Source: Onthophagus taurus (taxonomy: Eukaryota; Arthropoda; Insecta; Coleoptera; Scarabaeidae). Taken from it: a stretch of 64,000 bases of DNA. The translations under genes and the position numbers were made by a program. This document shows, one piece after another, positions 10,660-22,429 of this stretch. The notes beneath the pieces were generated by a model. It was not told the DNA's origin, ran no database searches, and saw only the letters and a list, made by a program, of their open reading frames with translations. Position 1 is the stretch's first letter; every line of letters begins with the position of its first letter. Where the stretch lies: NCBI RefSeq assembly GCF_036711975.1, contig NC_091970.1, positions 4,471,501-4,535,500 on the forward strand. The letters run 5' to 3'.

Positions 10660-11347
10660 CCCGTGAGAAAGTCTTCTCCTCGCTCTCGGACAAGAAGCCG
10701 TGCTTGTAATAGTAGTAGCGGTATAGTTACATAATTGGTTTTCGAGCTGTACCCGCTTCGCTCAGTACTGCTTTTAAGGAAGTGAAGGCAGCAATTTTCT
10801 TTTTTGAAGATTGCCTCACTCATATCGCTCGAAATTAACGTAAAAAACTTAATTTATTAATCAGGACGTGATTAGTGACTTCTACTTTCGGGATGATGTG
10901 TCGGTTGTAGTGGTGGTGGTGGAAAGGAGGAAGACGGTTGTAAATTAGTGTGTAATTGTGAGATCGGCGGCGCAATCAGTTGGCGGAAGGAGCAATCAGA
11001 GCGGGCCATGAGAACGGCCCTCTCGATTCTCACGCTGTGCACGAGCTATACACACGCCTACCGCGATACAGCTTCCTGTTGATTATTATTCAAAACTTTT
11101 TTTTTTAATCTCTCGTTTTTTATTTTTAAATAATTAAACAAAAAAAATTTATATAAATCAACTTAATTTAACGAAAAATCGATTGTTTTTCTAAATTATT
11201 TGTTTTAATAAAGAGAAATAAAGAGAGAGACGGTTAAATTTGAAAAGGGGACATTAAAACGAGAGGGAGACGTGGTAAAAGGAGACGAAGCGTGGGCATC
11301 TGTAAAAGGGGGCCCGTGGGAACGGTCCGTTCGAGCCGCTTCCCACG
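10660..11347. promoter_or_regulatory. Upstream Su(H) sites of the E(spl)-type gene, including a head-to-head pair
   Basis: Single sites are at 10662-10669 (CGTGAGAA, plus) and 11027-11034 (CGTGAGAA, minus). CGTGGGAA at 11315-11322 (plus) faces TTCCCACG at 11340-11347, that is CGTGGGAA on the minus strand, with exactly 17 bases between. This is the layout of the Su(H) paired site that drives Notch response in E(spl) promoters. It lies about 700 bp upstream of the TATA box, further than in Drosophila. Confidence 0.65.
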
Positions 11348-12027
11348 AGCCGGTAGACCGTGTGCGGCGGTCGCGCACGTTCTCCGACGGCTACCGACGC
11401 CGGGGGGCGCGCACGGAACGCGTCCTGCAACGGAATCCTTTAAGTGGGCCACGTTCTCTTTATATTATTATCGAACGAAGACGGACAGAAAAATACATCT
11501 TTGAACAATACCGAAAAGAAATTACAAAAATTTGCTTTTTACATTAAACGTCATTTTTAAATTTTACCTATTGACATTAAACGTCAGATTAAAATTTTTA
11601 GGTCAATTTTTCCTTTTGACATTAAACGTCATTTTTAATTTTTTGAGGTTTATTTTTTCTTGACATTAATCGTCATTTAAATTTTTTCTATTGACATTAA
11701 ACGTCAGATCAAAAATTTTAAGGTTAATTTTATCAAAAAAGAAAATAATAATTAACTGATAATTAAACAATACGGGGAATTATGAAAGGGGGAGATTCGG
11801 CGACAGTAAAAGTGCGACAGTCACACGATCAAGGAAGAAAAGCGGGGCGAAAAAAAAAGAAGTAATGATAAAAGACCGACCCCACGACGGAGTCTGTTGA
11901 GAGTTCCCCGGGTTGTGTATTGTCCTCGTCGCAGTGCAAGCAAAAAGGAAGTTCCTTCACATCAAGCGGCGGCGTGCCGCCATACAAACAATGAATGAAG
12001 GCCCCCACCACGCGGCCTCGAACCACC

Positions 12028-12035
12028 TATAAATA
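12028..12035 (+). promoter_or_regulatory. TATA box of the E(spl)-type bHLH gene
   Basis: TATAAATA, with expected initiation near 12058-12062. A minus-strand Su(H) site (CGTGAGAA, 12050-12057) overlaps the core promoter region. Confidence 0.75.
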
Positions 12036-12153
12036 CCGAAACGCAACTATTCTCACGCCATTCCACATTTTGCCTTTAACTCAACTCAAATATCCTCCTC
12101 CTTAAAGTTACGAAAAAAGTTTTTGTGTATTTACCAAGTGATTTAAAGTGATT

Positions 12154-12726
12154 ATGGCGCCAACGGCATTTATGGTTCAAAACGAATTTGGTGAAGAACC
12201 AATTTCGAGAACTTACCAATACCGAAAAGTAATGAAACCGATGTTGGAGCGAAAACGTCGTGCGAGAATCAATCGTTGTTTAGATGAATTAAAAGAATTG
12301 ATGGTCTCCGCCTTACAAAACGAAGGGGAAAACGTATCGAAGTTAGAAAAAGCCGATATCCTCGAGCTAACAGTTCGTCATTTACACAATTTGAAAAGAC
12401 AACATCAATTGGTTGTAACCACCGATAGTTCGTACGCGGATCGTTTTAAAGCGGGATTTTCGCAGTGTGCCCAAGAAGTTAGTCATTTCATCGCCGCACC
12501 AACGAAGTTGATAGATCCGGCTTCCGGGAGAAAATTAATGCAACACTTAGGAACTTGTGTACGACAATTAGAACAATCGCCGCAACAAAATAATAATAAT
12601 AATTCGTATCCGCATCCGAGTTATTCACCGCCAATTACGCCGAATAACAATAATTGCAATAATAAAGGTTTCGATGAGCAACAAGTCCGTCACCAAGTTC
12701 AACAAAATATGTGGAGACCGTGGTAA
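12154..12726 (+). CDS. E(spl): Enhancer-of-split-type bHLH-Orange transcriptional repressor
   Basis: An intronless gene of 190 aa. I start it at the ATG at 12154; the in-frame GTG six bases upstream is not a plausible eukaryotic start. The basic helix-loop-helix spans roughly residues 20-80, with KPMLERKRRARIN in the basic region (a proline there is the Hairy/E(spl) hallmark) and KLEKADILELTV in helix 2. The Orange domain follows (about 92-140, YADRFKAGFSQCAQEV..), then an Asn-rich linker. The last four residues are WRPW, the Groucho-recruiting motif. The family binds N- and E-box DNA in the nucleus and represses proneural genes downstream of Notch. The promoter has a TATA box and Su(H) sites. 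The 3' UTR has GY, Brd and K boxes and a polyadenylation signal AATAAA at 12902. Which Drosophila E(spl) paralogue it is closest to cannot be told by eye. Confidence 0.95.
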   Translation: MAPTAFMVQNEFGEEPISRTYQYRKVMKPMLERKRRARINRCLDELKELMVSALQNEGENVSKLEKADILELTVRHLHNLKRQHQLVVTTDSSYADRFKAGFSQCAQEVSHFIAAPTKLIDPASGRKLMQHLGTCVRQLEQSPQQNNNNNSYPHPSYSPPITPNNNNCNNKGFDEQQVRHQVQQNMWRPW

Positions 12727-12766
12727 TAATAGTAATAACAATAATTGTTAAAAAATAATTTAAATT

Positions 12767-12823
12767 GTCTTCCACTACGATTTTTTTATATTTTTGTAAA
12801 CTTATAGCTTTACTACTGTGATA
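12767..12823 (+). promoter_or_regulatory. GY box, Brd box and K box in the bHLH gene 3' UTR
   Basis: GTCTTCC (GY box) at 12767-12773, AGCTTTA (Brd box) at 12806-12812 and TGTGAT(A) (K box) at 12817-12822. All are in sense orientation, 40-100 bases after the stop codon. In Drosophila these are microRNA-responsive repression elements of Notch-pathway transcripts; the GY box is complementary to the miR-7 seed. Confidence 0.75.
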
Positions 12824-12959
12824 ATATTTGCTCTAAGATGATCAATGATGTTGTTTTTTCTCTTTAATTAATTTTGTATGTACCTGATCGTGATAATGTA
12901 AAATAAAAATAAGATACTTTGTGGTATTTCGTTAGGTTTAAGTTTTAAAAATAAAGAAA

Positions 12960-13854
12960 TTTTAAACATTAATTTTAATTTTATTTCATTAAATTGTAAA
13001 TAAAAGCATTAATTTAGGCAACCAATATGACAGTACTAATATTATTTATTTAATTCTAAAAAAGTTTTCATCTTTTATAATCTATGAAGCGATTAATTAA
13101 GCGACTAACTTACCTAAAAACAATACATCTCAAACCGTAAAATAATAAATAATAATTATTACAAAATTATTGTTATTAAATAAAGTGGTGCCATCTCTCG
13201 ATCATTTTCAATATTTATTTAGAAATGTCATATTGTCAAATATTAAAAGCAACCATAACCTCAAAAATGTAAACAGCAATATTTTTAGATTATAATGATT
13301 TTATGGTAAGTTTTTAAACATGTTAATGCCCAAATAAAATCAAATATAGTATTCTAAATACTTCTATTTAATTAGTTGCTTTGATGACGCCTGACATCAA
13401 TCTTTAAGAATTAATGATGGGAATTTCCGTTAGTTTTCAATTAAATTATATAATAAAATACACAAATTTGATGAAAATTTTTTATTCCAGAGTTAAATGT
13501 GTCCTCATATAATAACACAATAGAGGATTTTCATCTATATCGTCAGTTAATTTTGCATAATTATAAAATATTATAACTTAACCTCAAATTTTTTCCTGTT
13601 TATTTCAGAAACAGAAATCAAGATTATCCAAGATAAGTTTTAAATCATTTATGATTAACTAAATCGGTAAATTTCAATTAGATTCTTTAATTGTTTTTAT
13701 TTAAATAAAAAAATTTAAACTTAGCTTAGTATGCAACAAACATAGCACATGCGTTAAATTGGTTGCATTTATGTTTAATTTGCCATTAAGTGGTTTATTT
13801 AAATTGATCTGCATAAATTATACTATAATTGTCAAAGGATTAATATAATTTATG
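12960..13854. other. AT-rich intergenic DNA, no gene seen
   Basis: Lies between the bHLH gene polyadenylation region and a retroelement fragment. It contains a degenerate TGCCATCT motif near 13192. No coding frame or RNA gene was recognised. Confidence 0.5.
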
Positions 13855-14345
13855 CTTTCCATCTCCAAATGTATGTAGCTTCACGTAGGGGTGAATTCCT
13901 TCACAGTACTTAAGCCCCAGCGGGCCTTTTGTACATCCCCACATTTTACAGTTCATTCAGGGGTCAGAAAACCAGCCCAAGGTTTTAATAAACGTTAATA
14001 TAGAACAGAAGGGTATGTTCTTTGTATTCGAAATTTGGGGCCATGATACACCAAAAGTGGATTCTCTTAAGTACGCGAGGTTGAATATGACTTACCGTCT
14101 CGTCTTCCATTTCACACCCTTTATAAAGGGATGTCTTTGCCAGCTTCATGTAGAACATGTGCTTACGTAACCTGCAGTGTCCGGTCAGGAATTGGGCGAG
14201 GAGCCACATATCACTTTTTGATTTTCCCAGGAACTGAGTAGATCTCTTCCGGTCAGTTTTTTTTGCGAAGATACCTACTGCAGTCTCATCCCATCTATCG
14301 CAAAAAGCTCGATGGGAGATAGAGTTGATAGCTTTGATGCTGTAT
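13855..14345 (-). mobile_element. Decayed 3' fragment of a non-LTR retrotransposon (RNase H tail region)
   Basis: Reading minus from about 14345, an open frame without an initiating Met runs through ..INSISHRAFCDRW.. to the segment LLAQFLTGHCRLRKHMF and YKGCEMEDETVSHI, ending at 13985. The pattern LL(T/S)GHCxLxxHL...LCxxCxxxxET(V/A)xHI is typical of the C-terminus of Jockey/R1-type LINE ORF2 after RNase H. The usual continuation of that motif (HILC.CP) is lost. The reverse transcriptase is absent, so this is a 5'-truncated relic. The remaining 130 bp to 13855 look like a 3' UTR. Confidence 0.7.
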
Positions 14346-14435
14346 TAAGTAATTCAAAGAAATTAAACAAAATCATATGCTTTGAAAGTTAATTTTATTA
14401 AAATCGTAAATACATAATCAAACAACAATGAAAAA

Positions 14436-16705
14436 TTAATTGGTGGTGTTTAAATCTTTAACATCCTTATGGAAAATAACGACCTCCTTGAAATACGAGT
14501 TGGGAACAACAAAGTTATGGTAATCAATCGTTCTATCGAATGGATACCCAAACGATTTATGATCAACATCCCAAACTCCGCTTCCAACTCTTGGGTAGCC
14601 GAGTTCTTGGTGAACGACGCCATTTGGATGGTATTCATAAAAGATGACGTAGAACTGGTATTTTTGACCGGTTACGGTACCCTTTGGAAGCAACAACCTG
14701 TTGGGGAATCCCCAGAAAGCTTCACTACCATCAATAACGAACTCTTCGTGGTTTTTAATCGAGGTTAAAAGGCGTTTGTAAACATCTAAATAAGTGGTTC
14801 TGTCCGGCACGAAATAATTCGTTTTCGATGAACGTTCAATCATATTATGACCTTGTTTCAAAGTGTAGGTGAATTTATCGATTAAAACGAAATTAACGCG
14901 ATTCTCGTCGAGTTCAATTTCGCGATTATATTCGTCGTATTTCGGTCCGATGAAAACTTTACCAATAACCTCGACTGGTTTCTTTGAAGTAACCCCAATG
15001 TGATAGCTGAAAGGTTTGTGATTTAAACGGTGTTGTTTCACACGGACAGAGAATGGTTCTCCGGTTAATTCGGATTCTTTAGCGATAACACCTTGGCCAA
15101 TGTTAGCGTAGAAATCGTCGAAGTAGGTGATAAGACGATCAACTTTGAAACTATCGACTTCAACGCCTTCAGTTAAAAGTTCCTTTTTGCTGTAATACGG
15201 TAAATGGCTTTTATATTCGTAGACGAATCCGATTACCCATTTGTAGAATTGCCAAAAAACTGGGTCTCTCAATGATGTTTCGTAGTGCTCTAAAGCAGCT
15301 GGAACGACTTTGTATTTATGAAGTGGGGTGTAGGTGTATCCTAAAAGATGACGTGCGTACATTTGGAGGACTCCATAGAAATCGATGTTTGGTGAATCTG
15401 GGTTTCCTTCTAACATGTTGGCTAAAATTGCAACGCCATCATCGGTATTTAAAGAAACTTTAGTTCCATCTTTGGTGTAAACAAATCCAATATCGATGGC
15501 ATCTCTAATACGTCTAGCATAATCATAAACGTAAGTGTGTGCGTTTGTAAAATTGTTGTAATAAGGATGGTTATATTGCCAATGTTCTCCAATGTTGATG
15601 TAATTAGGTCTTGAAGGGAAATCTAATCCATTTGGATAATGCAAAGATGGGTAATATCCAGTTTTAATTATGTCATCGTAATGTAACTTCTCAATTTCTC
15701 CAAAACCATTCGATAAACGTTCTAAATAATATCTAGCTAAAAGTTGTTGATGTATGAAATAAAAAATTTCCCCACGATTATCTTTCTTCAAATTAAATTC
15801 ATCTCCATCCATCCAAAACGGATAATTGATATGATAATAATAATAGAATGAATTTAAACCAACATCTTCCGTGAAATAACTCAAAGATTGTTCGGGATGT
15901 AAATTCATGTACCATCCGGAATAATTCGATTCAATCGTGTAACCAACAAAATTATCCACCGTTGATTTAGGATATACACCATCGTAAAGTTGTTTGTAAG
16001 TTTGGGCTTCAGTGATCGTTTCCGTGTTAAAGAAATAATACGGGTAAGTTTCGTAAATCGGGGGGATGATAACTCCGAAAGTATCTTGTCTGTGGGTGAC
16101 AGCAACGGTGAATGAATACAAAAACATTCCTTCGTTGACATGTTGACGGGCCCAAACGGCGGTGTTAAAGAACGTTTGGTAGTCTTTAGCGTAGTAGAAA
16201 AGTTTGAAAAGTGCTACGGCTGGTTTTAAATGTTCTTGGTAAAAAATTGAAAAGATCGAACCGCGTGGAAGAATATCGTTGTCGTAATAATGGAAGAAAT
16301 CTTCGACGTATTTCTTATCCTAAAATAAATTAAATTAAAAACCGTTTGAATAAAACCAGTTTGAGGTTAAAAAAATATTACAGTATACGATTCCGGGTGA
16401 GTCCATGGTTGATAGGTGGTGGCGGTGTCGACGAAATCCTTGTAATAAGTCGGTTGGTTTACATACCTAAATAATCTTTGGATTTGTTCGGTTTTAACCA
16501 AGAAAGTGTTATCATCTAAAAATTATAACAATGATGATGTTAACCAACTTAATTTTTAAAAATAAATTTTTTGAAATTATTAATTATTAAATTATTAAAA
16601 AAATATATTCTTACCAATTTTGTATTTTTTAGGAATAACGTTAGTGGGGGTCGGTATCGCAAAAGAAACGGCGAAAATCGCCGCAAAAACCACCGCAATC
16701 TTCAT
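14436..16705 (-). CDS. Hexamerin (larval storage protein), copy 1
   Basis: Exons are 16615-16705, 16382-16515 and 14436-16319; all junctions keep frame and the product is 702 aa. It starts with a signal peptide (MKIAVVFAAIFAVSFA, residues 1-16). The hemocyanin N, M and C domains follow, with family signatures such as NLHPEQSLSYF and PFWMDGDEF. It is very rich in Tyr and Phe, like arylphorins. Hexamerins are copper-free hemocyanin relatives secreted by fat body into haemolymph as six-subunit amino-acid stores, and some bind juvenile hormone. A TATA box lies upstream. It is a tandem paralogue of the gene at 18212-20906 and shares its first two intron positions and phases, but lacks the third intron. 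Confidence 0.95.
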
Positions 16706-16742
16706 TTTCGGATTGCAATGCTCTTCGATTTAGATCAGGGGT

Positions 16743-16750
16743 CTTTTATA
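16743..16750 (-). promoter_or_regulatory. TATA box of hexamerin copy 1
   Basis: TATAAAAG on the minus strand, about 40 bases upstream of the start codon. Confidence 0.75.
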
Positions 16751-18211
16751 CCAGAAAAGAGCTGTTTGGGGGTGACCTTTAATTATTATAATCAAAGCAA
16801 AAGGTTGATTATTTTTTATTTTTGTTATTTATGCGATTTGTCTTGCTTATTAGCATTTTTTGTGAAAAGTTGCGTAAATGTTTTGTGGCCAGATGTGCGT
16901 TTATGAGTGCATTTGAGGCCGAATTCCACACCCGTTGTGTAATAATTTGATTAATTAGCGGTATCGCTTTTTAAATTTGGATAGCAACTGGAATTAGGCA
17001 TCGAAATTAAATTGTTTTTTTCTTAATTGTTATCGGTTAACTTTTGAACGATTAGATTCTTTTAATGAGCTGATGGAATTTGTTGTTATCTTTGGAAATT
17101 TTTTTTATTGCAATTTGTTGCAAAGTCTTCAGTTATAATTATTCAAGTTTTTCAAGTTGAAAGCTTTTCTTAATTTTCGTAAAATTACAGGTTATATCAC
17201 AACTGTCACCATCTATTAATAGAATTGAAAACTATTTAAAAAATTATGTTAATTAATTAATTACTCAAAATAAAATATTTCACAACGACAATTAATATAT
17301 TTAATAATTGTCCCGTATATTTTAATTAATTCTCAATAAAGAATAAAATTGATATGTTTCATTTGATAGTTTTCCGGAGCGCCATCTGTTAGGCACAAAT
17401 CAAACTATAACTGTCAATTAATATTTATCTATTTCGCTTAGTTTTGCGATTTCAATTCAACTAATTTAATTTTCACTTCTAAATCAACAAGTATTTGTCA
17501 ATCAACACTCAATACATTTAAATCAATATAATATTAAAATTAATTTTAATTGTTTACAAAAAAATATTTTATTTTTAGCGCTATCTATCAACGGAATTGG
17601 TGATTGAGTATGTTGAATACCGTAAAAATAAATAAAATAATTTATTGATATACTTACTTATAAATGATATTTAAACCTTAATATCATCATAAAGAATTTA
17701 TTTTTAAAATTTAAAGTTGTTTTACAAAATATTTAAAAACATTAGATATTTTAGAGCGCCATCTTTTAATGTAGAGTGCAATTACGATAAATTAGGTGAC
17801 TCTAGTCGCTATGAAAATAAAAATGTTTCCTGGTGAAATTAAACTTGATTTTTCGATAATTATCGCACATTGAAACTCAAAAACACTTCTAAAATAATTT
17901 TTATCATATATCTTGTTATTGTGGAAAATTTGGGGAAAATCGGTGAGTACTACAAAAATTGTAATTTTTAAATTTATTCTGCTATAAATTGAAATTTGTA
18001 ATTGGAAATTAAAGATTTAATGTTTTAATATCTCAAAACACTTATTTTATCGCATATTACTATTTGGATCATTTAATAATGATGAAAATTAATGTTACAT
18101 AGAACATAACCTCAAATTATGGTTTGAAATGTCAAAAATCAATTATGCTTTAACTAATTTTATTTATTTATCAATCATCTAACATGTTTTAAATGTACAA
18201 AACAAAGGTTA
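16751..18211. other. Intergenic DNA between the two hexamerin genes
   Basis: Upstream region of hexamerin copy 1 and downstream region of copy 2. It contains two exact GCGCCATCT motifs (17379-17387 and 17756-17764) and a related AGCGCTATCT near 17578. No gene was seen. Confidence 0.55.
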
Positions 18212-20906
18212 TTAAAGAGTTGAAGTATTCATTTCATCCATATCATTGACGTGATAAATAACGACATCTTTGAACAAAGCATTTGTGACATCGAAAGCGT
18301 AATAATTAATTGGCCTATCAAACGGATATCCAAAGGAGTTGTCCCCAAGCATAAGACCACCAGTTCCAACCATTGGATACATCTTTTCAGTAGAGAACTT
18401 CACTTCACCCTCCACTTTTTTATAGGGGTACAAAATCACGTACATTTGATAAGTCATACCGCCTTTTTTCCCCATCGGTAAAGCCAACCTTCTTGGAAAA
18501 CCAAAATATGCTTCACTACCATCCAAAGTGAACTCTCCTTGGCCTTTAAGAACACCCATAATCATTTTGTAGAGGTCAAAGCGTGTAGTTCTATCATTAA
18601 TAAAGAAAGCATTATCCATCGAATTCCGGGTAATAACATTTTTTCCCACTTTAAGTTGATACATAAACTTGTCGATCATAAAGAAATTCATACGGTTTTC
18701 ATTAATATCAATTGTACGTCCATATTCATCGTATTTCGGGCCGATAAAAACTTTAGCTATTGCTTCAACTTCTGTTTTTGAGTTAACCGTAATCTTGTAA
18801 GTGTAAGGTTTGTGATTTAAACGTTCTTGTTTAACTCGAACTTTAAAAGGTTCACCTTTTAAGTCGTCGTAATAAACCGCGGATCCTAACTCGGTGTAGA
18901 AATCTTCGAAATATGTTGTTAATCGATCAAATTCCATGTTTTCAACGTCGACACCAACAAAGTCGAGTTCTTTTTTGGTGTAATATGGAAGGTGGCTCTT
19001 GTATTCGTAAACGAAACTCATGATCCATTTGTAAAATTGCCAAAAAACTGGGTCTCGTAAGCAAGTTTCGAAGTGTTCCATTGCGGATGGGACTACTTTG
19101 TATTTGTTTAATGGGGTTGTTGTGTAACCTAAAAAATATTAATTAATAAAATAAATATATAAATATACAATTTTGTTACCTAATAAATGTCGTGAATACA
19201 TCTCAATAACTCCGTAAAAATCTAAATTTGGTGAATCGGGAGTTCCTTGAATCATATTGGCTAAAATTTCTAATCCATCGTTATCATACAAAGACATTTT
19301 AGTCCCATTACGTGTAAAAACAAAACCCATATCAATCGAATCTCTCATACGTCTAGCAAAATCTTTTACATAAACATAAGAATTCGTAAAGTTACTGAAA
19401 TGAGGATGATTATATTCCCAATGTTTTCCAACATAAACATGATTGGGTCTCATTGGAAATTCCATTCCATTCGGATATTTCATCGAAGGATAATAACCGG
19501 TTTCAATTGGTTCATCGAAATTCATCATTTCAATTTCGCCAAATTCGTTTGAAAGTCGCTCCAAATAATATCTAGCCAATAATTGTTGGTGCACCCACAA
19601 ATACATCGCTCCGCGATGATCCTTATTTAAACCAAACTCTTCGCCGTCCATCCAAAATGGATAATGAATGTTATAATAATAATAGAATGAATTCAATCCA
19701 ATATCTTCCATGAAATAACTCAGTGATTGTTCGGGATGTAAATTCATGTACCAACCGGAATAATTAGATTCGATCGTAAATCCTTCGTATTTATTATAAT
19801 TTGGGTATTTTCCGTTAAACATTTGTTTCATAGTTTGAGCTTTCGTAATGGTTTCAGTGTTGAAAAAGTAATACGGGTAAATTTCGTAAATTGGAGGTGG
19901 AACAATTCCAAAAGTATCGACTCTGTGGACTAAAGCAACGGAGAAAGCGTACAACCACATCCCTTCGTTAACATGTTGGCGAGCCCAAACAGCTGTTTTA
20001 AAGAACGTATCGAAATCGTTGGCGTAATAAAACATTTTGAAGAGGGCTATCGTTGGTTTCAAATGTTCCATGTAGAAAACTGAGAAAATTTCGCCTCTCG
20101 GAAGGATATCGGTTTCGTAGTATTGATGGAATTTTTCCACAAACATGGGTTTCTAAACAATAAATTTAATCAATTTAATATTAATGGTTATAATTTGTAT
20201 TTACCTCGAATTTATCCATGTTTTTCCATGGTACGAAAGTATCGGCGATTTCAACATATTCTTTTTGGTAGATTGGTTGATTGACGTGTTTTAATAACCG
20301 AAAAACGTGGTATTCTCGTTCCATAAAAGTTTTATCACCTACATAAATTCGTATATTATAATAATTTTAATTATTTTTTTTATAGGTTTGAGGTTATGTT
20401 ATGAAGAGTCCCGGGTTGTGGAGATATCTTATTGGTGAGTCTTTTGTAATTTTGTATCTTTTAACCATGATTATTAACAAGTTTAAAACTGGTTTATTAG
20501 AATTTTTTGATGATTTTAACCGAGAAATAAACATTTTATTCGTTTTGATTTATTGAGGTTAGTTTGTTGTGTCAAAAAAAAATTAAGTGATGCCAACTTA
20601 AAATGATTGAAGTTTTTTCTTATTTATTTCATTATTTATTTTATTACTTATTTTAAATCAAAAATTTATTTGATTTAGATATATTTAACTTATTTTTTTA
20701 TTAATTAAGTTTTTAACGTATAAAATAAATTATATCATTACCGCCATCTATTATCGGGTATAGTGAAATATGAAACCTCAAAAAAAAATTTTTAATAATT
20801 TTTACTTACCCATATTATACTTTTTTGGAATAAATTTTGTTGTAAACGGAGTTGGGGTGGCGAGCGCCAACGCAAAGAGGCAAGAAACCAATAGGATCGT
20901 CTTCAT
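18212..20906 (-). CDS. Hexamerin (larval storage protein), copy 2
   Basis: Exons are 20810-20906, 20205-20338, 19180-20152 and 18212-19128; all junctions keep frame and the product is 706 aa. It has a signal peptide (MKTILLVSCLFALALA), then hemocyanin N/M/C domains closely similar to the neighbour at 14436-16705 (for example NLHPEQSLSYFMEDIGLNSF and RDPVFWQFYKW). It is rich in Tyr, Phe and Met. The extra short intron at 19129-19179 splits the LLG/YT codons (phase 1) and is absent from copy 1. A TATA box lies upstream. The role is amino-acid storage in haemolymph before metamorphosis. Tandem same-strand placement indicates a local duplication, and the divergence suggests it is not recent. Confidence 0.95.
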
Positions 20907-20974
20907 TGCGGAAAGATTACTTCTTTCTTGAGACACGAAACGTTTCAGTGTGATTTAACGAGAATTAACGGGCG

Positions 20975-20982
20975 ATTTTATA
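20975..20982 (-). promoter_or_regulatory. TATA box of hexamerin copy 2
   Basis: TATAAAAT on the minus strand, about 70 bases upstream of the ATG. Confidence 0.75.
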
Positions 20983-22429
20983 CCCAAAATTTGAGTCGCC
21001 TTTGACCCTTTCTCGATATTTTATTAAAAATTTATTATAACGATATTTTATGTAATAGTATCAACTAATTATTCTGATAATAATTAATTGGGACGTGGAA
21101 AATTTCCAATCAATTTTTATCTTAATTAGGTGAGTTTTTAACGTTGTATTCTACTAAAATAATGTTTTCTTTAATTATTTATTTCCTTTAAGTTAATTAT
21201 TAATAAAAATTAACAATAAGAAAATGTAATTAATTTAAAAAAAAAAAAAGATAGGCAACCAACATCACACGATTTTAATGTTTGCTTATAATCCGATAGA
21301 TGGCGGTAAATCATTCAGGATCTTGTTTATTAAAAAAATCAAATTTCACGATTAACTAATCGTTAATTAACTAATCAATTATTTTAATTAGCTTGAAACA
21401 AAGACGAAATTATTTCTCGTCTCTTTTTGTTTTAATGAAATAACAAATTCCTCTCTGTTTCATCATTTCTTTTCTTTTTAAATCGTTATTTTTTTTTTGT
21501 GGCTCATTTAATTTCAAAAAAGGGAATAAAATTCCCGACATCCCAACGATACCTTCCTTCTCGAGAAAGGAAGAAGTGTTTCGAATCGACGGCGATCGCG
21601 GTCAGCCGTGGAAAAGAGAAGAACCAGTTTGATCGGGTCGAAAACAAAAACCGGACGACCCATCCAAAGCCACCGGCATCTTTCTTTGTATGTGTGCGTG
21701 CGTGTATCCGTCGGCATAATGTGTAAAATTTTAATAGTTGGTAATTACCCCAACCTCTATTTCTTTCTCGCTCCAACATTCTCTCCACATTCATTTTTTT
21801 AAATTTTTTCATCTTGATTTTCAATATCCATCTGGCGGTGAACGTTAGAAACGACGTTTCGGTTGAAGGCAAAGCCGCTTCGATACATTGTCCGCGGTAA
21901 TGGATTAATTTCATTTTGAATGGAGGGGTAAAGGGGAATCGCGCTTCCCTCGGGGGGGATAACCGCTAATACGATTTATCGACCATTATCTGTTGTTAAT
22001 TTATTTCGAATTGCTTTTCTTTCAATCTTACCCACTTTTCTTTTTTTAATGTATCATTTTACTATTAGTTAAAATCATAATAATAATTTTAGTGTCTTAT
22101 CGTGAATTCGGTTAGAGATCGATTGATAAAAAGTGTTGATATCGCTTTAAAACACAGTTAATGCATTTTCGTTTTTAACACGAACACATTATGTTTATGA
22201 AAGATTAGGTTCGTTATCGGGAGATTTTGTTGGTACAAGCATTTGTACTTCTCGTTAAATAACGATTATTAAAAAAATTAAATAAAACCACTAAGAAGGT
22301 ATACGATACACTTTATTTCTATGAAAAATTACATTAGCTGCAACTTCACACCGAATGCGACAACTATGGAGTTTTCAGGCAAACAATTTGACTAAAAATC
22401 GTTCCTTTTACATCTTTGTAAAGATACAA
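20983..22429. other. Intergenic DNA with one GC-rich patch
   Basis: The patch at about 21500-21960 has overlapping open frames on both strands with no recognisable domain; I do not call a gene. It contains AGATGGCGG near 21298 and CATCTGGCGG near 21829. Confidence 0.45.

Noticed and set aside
11234-11547. Open frames around the Su(H) pair
   Set aside because: Frames on both strands, Arg/Pro-rich, and overlapping a clear regulatory site.
21499-21914. 136-codon minus-strand frame and overlapping frames
   Set aside because: Lys/Arg/Phe-rich, no signal peptide, domain or splice context, and three frames open together.
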